This document shows, one piece after another, positions 1 through 4,733 of a stretch of 6,478 bases of DNA. The notes beneath the pieces are model-generated. The model saw nothing but the letters and a program-made list of their open reading frames with translations. It did no database searches and was not told the DNA's origin. Each line of letters begins with the position of its first letter. Positions within the stretch are counted from its first letter, which is position 1. The DNA comes from Campylobacter sp. (lineage in GTDB: Bacteria; Campylobacterota; Campylobacteria; Campylobacterales; Campylobacteraceae), in contig JAFVMP010000016.1 in the NCBI GenBank assembly GCA_017506845.1, positions 1 through 6,478 of the forward strand, given 5' to 3'. Position numbers and translations under genes: made by a program.

Positions 1-68
1 ATACTTTTAAGCTCTATACCAAAAGATATTGAGCAAATTAAAAACAATAAAATAAAAACTTTTCTCAT
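1..68 (-). CDS. mlaC: Probable MlaC/Ttg2D-family periplasmic lipid carrier, 5' end only
   Basis: Only the first 22 codons lie in the window (the gene continues past position 1). The peptide starts MRKVFILLFLICSISFG and continues IELKS, which is a classic Sec signal peptide: two basic residues, a long hydrophobic core, then small residues near a probable cleavage site after G17. The ATG at 68-66 has an AGGAG ribosome binding site 6 nt upstream that lies inside the last codons of mlaA, so the two genes should be translationally coupled. The identity as MlaC is inferred from position: in Campylobacter the MlaA/VacJ gene is, as I recall, followed by a periplasmic Ttg2-family protein and an RND-type membrane protein. 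The visible residues alone show only that the product is exported. MlaC would carry phospholipids across the periplasm from MlaA. Confidence 0.6.
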   Translation of the reverse strand, partial: MRKVFILLFLICSISFGIELKS

Positions 69-71
69 ACC

Positions 72-788
72 TTACTCCTGAATTTGTGCATTTCTGCGTT
101 GTTCATATCCATCTTTAATAAATGAATATAGATCAATTGCGCCACTAGTTAATTTATTATACAACTCTGGATCCATAGAGCCATCATTGATTATCTGCCA
201 TGATTTTACAGCTAAATTTAGGTGAAAATATTTATGACCATCATCCGTGAAAACTTCATTTGTATAGGTTAATGGATTTATGAAAAAATCTCCGCCCATA
301 CCGACTAAATCACGCAAATTTGTCTGTCCTAAAATAGGCAATACTATAGGAAAACCGCTACCAATTCCCCAATATCCTAGCGTCTGTCCAAAGTCTTCAT
401 CATGTTTTTTAAGCCCATAAACATTGGTTGCAGCATCGCTAATCCCGCCAAAACCAATTATAGTATTAGCAATAAATCTGAGTGTCTCCTCTCCAGCTGC
501 TGCAAATTTAAACTGCAAAAGATTATTAACTAGCCTAATTGGAAACATTAAATTATCAAAAAAATTACTTATAGCATCTTGAGCTGGATCTGGCATTATA
601 TAATCATAGCCTTTAAATGTCGGTATTAAGATATTTTGATATACAACATGATTAAACTCGGTCATAACCCTATTATATCCACTAAGCGGATCAAAACTGC
701 TAGTAGCATACTCATCTTCAAATGAATCAATATCATCAGCAAAACAGCTAATTAAAAATATAAAACTAGCCAAAAAAATCCTAGCCAT
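72..788 (-). CDS. mlaA: MlaA (VacJ) outer-membrane phospholipid-retrieval lipoprotein
   Basis: This 238-aa protein belongs to the MlaA/VacJ family, which removes mislocalised phospholipids from the outer leaflet of the outer membrane and passes them to MlaC, preserving membrane asymmetry. Residues 1-15 form a lipoprotein signal peptide with lipobox LISC, lipidated Cys at 15. Family motifs appear in order: DPLSGYNR (33-40), NTIIGFGGISD (108-118), DFGQTLGYWGIGSG (132-145) and LPILGQTNLRD (150-160). The length is close to that of E. coli MlaA (about 250 aa). The ATG at 788-786 is supported by TGAGG 7 nt upstream and by the signal peptide starting there. It is first in a minus-strand unit with the next exported protein 3 bp downstream. 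The family call is secure; the order of transport partners is inferred from neighbours outside the window. Confidence 0.93.
   Translation of the reverse strand: MARIFLASFIFLISCFADDIDSFEDEYATSSFDPLSGYNRVMTEFNHVVYQNILIPTFKGYDYIMPDPAQDAISNFFDNLMFPIRLVNNLLQFKFAAAGEETLRFIANTIIGFGGISDAATNVYGLKKHDEDFGQTLGYWGIGSGFPIVLPILGQTNLRDLVGMGGDFFINPLTYTNEVFTDDGHKYFHLNLAVKSWQIINDGSMDPELYNKLTSGAIDLYSFIKDGYEQRRNAQIQE
75..79 (-). promoter_or_regulatory. Ribosome binding site of the mlaC-like gene inside the mlaA 3' end
   Basis: AGGAG on the minus strand overlaps the last sense codon of mlaA (GAG, Glu238), directly before the TAA stop, and lies 6 nt from the ATG at 68-66. Ribosomes finishing mlaA would sit on the next gene's start, which suggests coupled translation. 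Confidence 0.7.
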
Positions 789-823
789 AATATTACCTCA
801 TAAATTTAAAAGGGTAATATTAT
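787..823. repeat. 11-bp inverted repeat across the mlaA start region
   Basis: ATAATATTACC at 787-797 is the exact reverse complement of GGTAATATTAT at 813-823, with a 15-nt spacer centred on TAAATTTA. One arm covers most of the mlaA -10 box, the other the ribosome binding site and the first base or two of the start codon. Because one arm should lie upstream of the transcription start, it is more likely a DNA-level site than an mRNA hairpin. Function is unknown. Confidence 0.5.
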
Positions 824-824
824 A
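819..824 (-). promoter_or_regulatory. Putative extended -10 promoter of mlaA
   Basis: On the minus strand the sequence reads TGATATAAT, a perfect -10 hexamer with the extended TGn element, about 30 nt upstream of the mlaA ATG. The predicted start near 812 gives a leader of about 24 nt. A perfect 10-bp palindrome, AACTTAAGTT (833-842), lies just upstream. This is a prediction from sequence only. Confidence 0.6.
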
Positions 825-917
825 TCAGCTCAAACTTAAGTTAGTATGAATTATAAAATTTACTATATTTTATTTTTATTTTTTTCAAATATAAACCCAA
901 TTTTAATAATAAAATAT

Positions 918-923
918 TATAAT
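918..923 (+). promoter_or_regulatory. Putative -10 promoter of modE
   Basis: TATAAT lies 34 nt upstream of the modE ATG, preceded by repeated T-runs (863-893), the arrangement typical of Campylobacter sigma-70 promoters, which usually lack a clear -35 box. The predicted start near 930 gives a leader of about 28 nt. The ribosome binding site AAGAGG (947-952) is 5 nt from the ATG. Confidence 0.55.
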
Positions 924-957
924 ACGCCAAAGAAAAATAAATTTAAAAGAGGTTTTT

Positions 958-1746
958 ATGAAAGCTAGGATAAATCTTGAGCTATTTTTAGATGATGAAG
1001 TAGCCCTTTTGCCAAAACATATCAAACTTCTAAAAGCCCTAGATGAGACCAAAAGCATCACTAGAGCTGCAGCTGCAGTAGATATATCATATAAAAATGC
1101 CTGGGACTGCCTAGATCTAATCAACTCCAAAGCCAAAGAGCCATTAATTGCTAGAGTAAATGGCAAAAGAAAAAATAGTGGTAGCGAGCTTAGTGCATAT
1201 GCAAAAGATATTATAGATATGTATGAGGCGATTTTAAAAATTCAAAATAATTTATTAGATGAAATCTGTAGCAATCCAGATATTCACGCCATAAATAATT
1301 TAAAAAGGAACAATATGAAGTTAAGCGCTAAAAATCAACTTCAAGCTACAATCACAGATATAAATATCGGCGCAGTAAATGCACAAATCACAGCTAAATT
1401 AAGTGATGGAACATTGCTAAAATCTATAATCACAATAGATAGCCAAAAAGAGTTAAATTTAGAAGTTGGAAAAGAGGTTTTATTTATCTTTAAAGCTTCA
1501 AGCGTAATTTTAGCTAAAAGCGATGATAATGAACTTAAAATTTCTGCATCAAATAAGCTAAAAGGCAAAGTAGCAAAAGCTACAATAGGCGCAGTAAATG
1601 CACAAATTGCCATAGATGTAGGAGACAATAAACTAATCTATGCAACCCTAACAAATGAATCAGCTCAAGATATGAGAATTAATGTTGGTGATGAAGTTGA
1701 GCTATTTATCAAAGCTAGTCAAATTATCATAGCGACACAGGCTTAG
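958..1746 (+). CDS. modE: ModE-type molybdate-responsive regulator with two Mop domains
   Basis: This 262-aa protein has the same length and architecture as E. coli ModE. Residues about 15-65 carry the winged-helix DNA-binding domain with the ModE signature SITRAAAAVDISYKNAWD (33-50). Two Mop/TOBE domains follow, at about 121-188 and 194-261, each with IGAVNAQI and a closing KAS motif (179-181 and 252-254). In the family, the Mop pair binds molybdate or tungstate, and the loaded dimer binds operators, typically repressing molybdate uptake and sometimes activating molybdoenzyme genes. The usual SARN at the start of each Mop domain reads SAKN (123-126) and SASN (196-199). The start at 958 has AAGAGG 5 nt upstream. 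The gene has its own promoter and is followed by a hairpin and then the modACB operon, its likely target. An internal in-frame ATG with a good ribosome binding site occurs at codon 120. Confidence 0.9.
   Translation: MKARINLELFLDDEVALLPKHIKLLKALDETKSITRAAAAVDISYKNAWDCLDLINSKAKEPLIARVNGKRKNSGSELSAYAKDIIDMYEAILKIQNNLLDEICSNPDIHAINNLKRNNMKLSAKNQLQATITDINIGAVNAQITAKLSDGTLLKSIITIDSQKELNLEVGKEVLFIFKASSVILAKSDDNELKISASNKLKGKVAKATIGAVNAQIAIDVGDNKLIYATLTNESAQDMRINVGDEVELFIKASQIIIATQA
1302..1317 (+). promoter_or_regulatory. Possible internal ribosome binding site and start within modE (Met120)
   Basis: AAAAAGGA (1302-1309) lies 5 nt before an in-frame ATG at 1315-1317, a signal at least as good as that of full-length modE. 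It falls exactly in the linker between the DNA-binding domain and the first Mop domain. Initiation here would give a 143-aa product made only of the two Mop domains, the size of stand-alone di-Mop molybdate storage proteins (ModG). Whether it is used is unknown. Confidence 0.4.
1369..1607 (+). repeat. Two copies of a 20-bp direct repeat in the modE Mop domains
   Basis: An identical 20-bp stretch beginning GGCGCAGTAAATG occurs at 1369-1388 and 1588-1607, 219 bp (73 codons) apart. It encodes the GAVNAQI core of each Mop domain. It reflects the internal duplication of the domain and its spacing is in frame. Confidence 0.85.
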
Positions 1747-1753
1747 TTTATTA

Positions 1754-1777
1754 CTTGCTTGGTATTAGCCAAGCAAG
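1754..1777 (+). terminator. Hairpin after modE, possible terminator
   Basis: CTTGCTTGG (1754-1762) pairs perfectly with CCAAGCAAG (1769-1777) across a 6-nt loop, 7 nt after the modE TAG. The only T-run (1791-1795) comes 13 nt after the stem, so this is a weak or partial intrinsic terminator. It may allow read-through from modE into modA. Confidence 0.5.
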
Positions 1778-1799
1778 AGTAATTGCTAACTTTTTAAAA

Positions 1800-1824
1800 T
1801 ATAAATATATAATTTATATTTATA
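1800..1824. promoter_or_regulatory. Near-perfect 25-bp palindrome upstream of modA, candidate ModE operator
   Basis: TATAAATATA (1800-1809) and TATATTTATA (1815-1824) are exact reverse complements around a 5-nt centre; 11 of 12 symmetric pairs match. A second perfect palindrome, ATATTTATAAATAT (1816-1829), overlaps its right arm. The inner ATATA...TATAT resembles, as I remember it, the AT core of the E. coli ModE operator, but the flanking CG bases of that site are absent. Local A+T content makes chance symmetry more likely, so assignment to ModE is inference. Confidence 0.4.
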
Positions 1825-1851
1825 AATATCCATTTATTTACTATTTTTTCA

Positions 1852-1857
1852 TATAAT
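1852..1857 (+). promoter_or_regulatory. Putative -10 promoter of the modACB operon
   Basis: TATAAT follows a T-rich stretch (1832-1849) and lies 33 nt before the modA ATG, giving a predicted start near 1864 and a leader of about 27 nt. It shares two bases with the left arm of the inverted repeat at 1856-1877, so a protein bound there would block transcription. Confidence 0.55.
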
Positions 1858-1877
1858 TATAAATATAAATTTATAAT
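1856..1877. promoter_or_regulatory. 9-bp inverted repeat over the modA transcription start, candidate operator
   Basis: ATTATAAAT (1856-1864) and ATTTATAAT (1869-1877) are exact reverse complements with a 4-nt spacer. The repeat begins in the predicted -10 box and ends just before the AGGAA ribosome binding site (1881-1885), a classic repressor position. It carries the third copy of TATAAATAT (1858-1866), also found at 1800-1808 and 1821-1829. Confidence 0.4.
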
Positions 1878-1890
1878 ATTAGGAATAAAT

Positions 1891-2622
1891 ATGAGATCAA
1901 TTTTTCTACTTTTAGCTTTTGTGGTTTGCTCTTTTGCTTCAACACTCAATATAGCCGCAGCGGCAAATACAGCCCATGTCTTAGAAGAGATAAAAAGCGA
2001 ATTTATCAAACTTCACCCAGATGCTAAAATCAACATAACGCTAGGCTCAAGCGGTAAATTAGTAGCCCAAATCAAAAATGGAGCGCCATTTGATCTATTT
2101 TTAAGCGCAAATATAGATTTTGCTGATGTATTATATAAAGATGGTTTTGCTCTTGATAAACCTGTTATTTATACTAGTGGAAGCGTGGCTATTTTGAGCG
2201 TTAGAGGCTATGAACCAAGCCTAAACTCATTAAAAAACAAAGATATAAAAACAATAATAATAGCCAACCCAAAAACCGCCCCATACGGAGCTGCCACGAT
2301 AGAAGCATTTAAAAATGCTGGAATTTATGATGAGATTAAGCATAAAATCATTGAAGCAAATAGCATAGGTGATGCTCTAAATCAAACTATAAAAGCTGGA
2401 GATATCGGTTTTGTCGCAGCTAGTGCTTTAAAGGCTGAACAGATGCTACAATATACAAATTATGCTATTTTAGATGGCTCACTTCATACTAGTATAGACC
2501 AAGCAATGGTAATCTTAAATCATGGTAAAGAAAATAAATTAGCTAAAGATTTTTATGATTACTTGCTTAGCAAACCAGCTCAAGATATATTTGTTAAATT
2601 TGGATATAAAGCGATTAATTAG
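1891..2622 (+). CDS. modA: ModA, periplasmic molybdate-binding protein
   Basis: This 243-aa protein is the substrate-binding component of a ModABC transporter. Residues 1-16 form a signal peptide (cleavage probably after SFA) with no lipobox, so the mature protein should be free in the periplasm. Family motifs are AAAANT (22-27), GSSGKLVAQIKNGAPFDLF (52-70), NPKTAPYG (126-133), EANSIGDAL (155-163) and DQAMVI (203-208). GSSG, APYG and EANS resemble the Azotobacter ModA2 pocket more than the E. coli one, and these positions hold the oxyanion in that structure as I recall it. The Thr that precedes Asn there is Ala25 here. The ATG has AGGAA 5 nt upstream. modC starts 8 bp after the stop. Molybdate is the likely ligand; tungstate binding cannot be excluded from sequence. 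Confidence 0.93.
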   Translation: MRSIFLLLAFVVCSFASTLNIAAAANTAHVLEEIKSEFIKLHPDAKINITLGSSGKLVAQIKNGAPFDLFLSANIDFADVLYKDGFALDKPVIYTSGSVAILSVRGYEPSLNSLKNKDIKTIIIANPKTAPYGAATIEAFKNAGIYDEIKHKIIEANSIGDALNQTIKAGDIGFVAASALKAEQMLQYTNYAILDGSLHTSIDQAMVILNHGKENKLAKDFYDYLLSKPAQDIFVKFGYKAIN

Positions 2623-2630
2623 GCGAATTT

Positions 2631-3458
2631 ATGATCCATTTCCACTGCCAAAAATCATTTAATGGATTTAATCTTGATGTTAAATTTGAGATTGCTAGTG
2701 GCGAATTTGTAGCCTTATATGGCAAAAGTGGCAGTGGAAAAAGCACGATTTTAAGACTCTTAGCTGGTTTTGATAAACCAAATAGCGGAGTAATTAGTAA
2801 TGGTGAGCAAATTTATTATAATAAAAATATATTTTTACCACCTCAAAAAAGAAATATTGGATATCTATTTCAAGATTATGCCCTATTCCCTAATATGACT
2901 GTAATTCAAAATCTGCTATTTGCTAATAATGATCTTAAATTTGCTACTGAACTTTTGGAGTTTATAGAGCTTTTAGAGTTTAAAAATGCCCTACCTAGCA
3001 CTCTCTCAGGTGGCCAAAAACAACGCATAGCACTAGCTAGAGCGCTTATGAGACGCCCTAAAATACTGCTTTTAGATGAGCCGTTATCTGCTTTAGATAT
3101 GAGCTTACGCACTAAATTGCAAGAGTATTTAATCCAAATTCACAAAAAATACTCCATGAGCATAATCTTAGTAAGTCATGATAGGTATGAAATTTATAGA
3201 CTTGCAAGTCGCATTTATGAGATTAATAATGGCAAAATAGTTCGATCTGGCTCACCAAAAGAGCTATTTTTAAGCTCAAATTTAGATGATAATATCAATC
3301 TATTAGCCACAATTTTAGACATCAATGATAATACAATCACTTGCGAACACGCAAATCAAATTTATCAAATAAATCAAACTACTCAAAATAGAAATTTAAA
3401 AGTAGGCGACACCATTACTCTAAGCGCTAAAATATCAAATTTAAAGATTAGCAAATGA
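2631..3458 (+). CDS. modC: ModC, ATPase of the molybdate ABC transporter
   Basis: This 275-aa ABC ATPase powers molybdate uptake at the inner face of the membrane. Visible motifs: Walker A GKSGSGKST (31-39), Q-loop LFQDYALFPNMTV (79-91), signature LSGGQKQR (125-132), Walker B ILLLDEP (145-151) with catalytic Glu150, D-loop SALD (153-156) and H-loop His183. All catalytic residues are intact. Residues about 219-275 form a short C-terminal Mop/TOBE-like region ending GDTITLSAKISNLKISK, where ModC proteins can sense oxyanion. It is shorter than E. coli ModC (about 350 aa). The start follows modA by 8 bp with only a weak AGG (2621-2623) that includes part of the modA stop, suggesting coupling. Its TGA overlaps the modB ATG. 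A general sulfate/spermidine-type ATPase is possible by sequence alone, but position between modA and modB settles it. Confidence 0.92.
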   Translation: MIHFHCQKSFNGFNLDVKFEIASGEFVALYGKSGSGKSTILRLLAGFDKPNSGVISNGEQIYYNKNIFLPPQKRNIGYLFQDYALFPNMTVIQNLLFANNDLKFATELLEFIELLEFKNALPSTLSGGQKQRIALARALMRRPKILLLDEPLSALDMSLRTKLQEYLIQIHKKYSMSIILVSHDRYEIYRLASRIYEINNGKIVRSGSPKELFLSSNLDDNINLLATILDINDNTITCEHANQIYQINQTTQNRNLKVGDTITLSAKISNLKISK

Positions 3459-4120
3459 TTGACTGGACACCATTTTTACTATCGTTTAAACTAGCTTTTA
3501 TATCAACACTTATACTATTTTTTATCTGTTTGCCTCTTGCTTATATAATAGCTAGGTCTGAGTTTAAATTAAAGCCAATTATTGAGAGCATTATATCACT
3601 TCCACTTGTATTGCCTCCATCGGTGCTTGGATTTTATATATTGATATTTTTATCTCCATACTCATTTTTGGGCGAATTTATGCAAAAGCATTTTGATATT
3701 AGACTTGTTTTTAACTTTACTGGCCTTGTAATTGCTAGTTGCATCTACTCTTTACCATTTATGTTTGCTCCTATTTTATCTGGATTTAAATCTTTGCCAA
3801 ACTCTTTAATTGAAGCTAGTTATAGTCTTGGCAAAGGCAAAATTACTACACTATTGAAAGTAGCAATGCCAAATATAAAACCATCTTTATTAAGTGCAAT
3901 TATCATTAGTTTTGCTCATACTTTGGGTGAATTTGGCGTTATTTTAATGATTGGTGGAAGCATTGAAGGAGAGACTAAAGTCGCAAGTATTGCTATATAT
4001 GACGCAGTTGAGATTTTAGATTATAAATTAGCTCATATATATTCAGGAGTTATGCTTGCAATTAGCTTTACAGTGCTATTTTTAGTATATTTTATCAACC
4101 AAAAAATAGAAAAAAAATAG
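3455..4120 (+). CDS. modB: ModB, permease of the molybdate ABC transporter
   Basis: This 221-aa inner-membrane protein forms the translocation channel, presumably as a homodimer with two ModC. About five hydrophobic segments can be seen, near residues 10-33, 44-67, 85-108, 145-167 and 193-214. PLVLPPSVLGF (50-60) is typical of ModB. The cytoplasmic EAA coupling loop that contacts the ATPase lies at 117-145 (EASYSLGKGK at 120-129, conserved Gly126 and Pro139). AHTLGEFGVILMIGGSIEGET follows at 154-174, the ModB counterpart of the conserved LGEFG...PGET segment. The ATG overlaps the modC stop as ATGA with no clear ribosome binding site, so translation should depend on modC. Its length is close to that of E. 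coli ModB. It is the last gene of the operon, and a new promoter begins at the base after its stop. Confidence 0.93.
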   Translation: MIDWTPFLLSFKLAFISTLILFFICLPLAYIIARSEFKLKPIIESIISLPLVLPPSVLGFYILIFLSPYSFLGEFMQKHFDIRLVFNFTGLVIASCIYSLPFMFAPILSGFKSLPNSLIEASYSLGKGKITTLLKVAMPNIKPSLLSAIIISFAHTLGEFGVILMIGGSIEGETKVASIAIYDAVEILDYKLAHIYSGVMLAISFTVLFLVYFINQKIEKK

Positions 4121-4126
4121 TATAAT
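4121..4126 (+). promoter_or_regulatory. Putative -10 promoter of the lipoprotein gene
   Basis: TATAAT starts at the first base after the modB TAG. Its predicted start near 4133 gives a leader of about 19 nt before the ATG at 4152, with AAAGGA (4141-4146) as ribosome binding site. No terminator separates it from modB, so operon read-through is also possible. Confidence 0.5.
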
Positions 4127-4151
4127 ACCTCGTTTATTTTAAAGGATTTTA

Positions 4152-4694
4152 ATGAAAAATATAATTATTTCTTTGCTTATTGCTTTAACATTTATAGGTT
4201 GTGGTAAATCTATACAAACCAACTATCTATCTACATCAGATCCAGTATTTATCACTGAAAATATAAAAGGCAAAAGCTTTAGCATAGCCTCGCAAAATTT
4301 CACACCAAATTTTGAGCAAAATTTAAGCCAAGCATTAGAGAAAAACGGCTATAAAAAAGCTATAAAAAATCCAGATATCGCTATCAAAATAGCTCTAAAT
4401 TATATACGCAAAAATAGCGATATTAGAAATAATAACTTTATGGAATTTGGGTTTGGTAGTGGTGGATTTAGAAGAATTGGCTTTGGTAGCGGATTTGGTG
4501 GCGGCTATGAAAGTGAGTACTTTTATGATGCTCAAGCCTCTTTATATATCGCTATTCATAACGGCAAAGATTATCAAACAAATTTAAACCTACAAAGTCA
4601 AAAATCTAGCTTTGATTATGGCCTAAACCAAACTAAAGATAATTTTGAATCTAAAATAATAGATAAGATTATAGAAATTTTAAATGGCTTTTAA
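4152..4694 (+). CDS. Small glycine-rich lipoprotein, possibly DUF4136-like
   Basis: I do not recognise this 180-aa protein with confidence. Residues 1-17 form a lipoprotein signal peptide (KNIIISLLIALTFIGC, Cys17), although Phe rather than Leu or Val sits at -3. The pattern of a long-chain start, then NLSQALEKNGYKKAIKNPDIA (57-77), a beta-rich YDAQASLYIAI (125-135) and a helical end IIDKIIEIL (169-177) resembles DUF4136 lipoproteins, a family of unknown function. Residues 98-119 are unusually glycine- and phenylalanine-rich, with GFGSG occurring at 100-104 and 110-114 from a near-identical 11-bp DNA repeat at 4452-4462 and 4482-4492. A glycine here is likely a flexible or surface loop. The ATG is supported by AAAGGA 5 nt upstream. 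It has its own promoter and shares a terminator with the gene opposite, so a link to molybdate transport is not indicated. With Gly at +2 it is probably sent to the outer membrane. Confidence 0.75.
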   Translation: MKNIIISLLIALTFIGCGKSIQTNYLSTSDPVFITENIKGKSFSIASQNFTPNFEQNLSQALEKNGYKKAIKNPDIAIKIALNYIRKNSDIRNNNFMEFGFGSGGFRRIGFGSGFGGGYESEYFYDAQASLYIAIHNGKDYQTNLNLQSQKSSFDYGLNQTKDNFESKIIDKIIEILNGF

Positions 4695-4733
4695 TATAAT
4701 CTAAGAGTTAAAAACTCTTAGATTATATTAAAA
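4689..4733. terminator. Bidirectional terminator with a perfect 21-bp stem
   Basis: Positions 4689-4709 pair perfectly with 4713-4733 around an AAA loop (TTT on the other strand). The upper stem holds CTAAGAG/CTCTTAG; the lower stem is all A/T, so either transcript ends in a U-rich tail (ATTATATTAAAA). The stop codon of the plus-strand lipoprotein (4692-4694) and of the minus-strand permease (4730-4728) both lie within the stem, at symmetric places. Confidence 0.88.

Noticed and set aside
903..1166. Minus-strand open frame of 87 codons over the modE start
   Set aside because: It lies antisense to the conserved ModE helix-turn-helix region, has no family resemblance and no good ribosome binding site; a shadow of modE.
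1341..1628. Minus-strand open frame of 95 codons within modE
   Set aside because: It is antisense to the two Mop domains and its own internal repeat merely mirrors the direct repeat there.
1872..1877. TATAAT as the modA -10 box
   Set aside because: Only 13 nt before the ATG; transcription would start in the ribosome binding site. The TATAAT at 1852-1857 fits better.
2906..3112. Minus-strand open frame of 68 codons within modC
   Set aside because: Antisense to the conserved signature and Walker B region of modC; no independent support.
1891..4120. Tungstate-specific TupABC transporter
   Set aside because: The binding protein motifs, the short Mop-like tail of the ATPase and the adjacent modE fit Mod; tungstate transport as a side activity remains possible.
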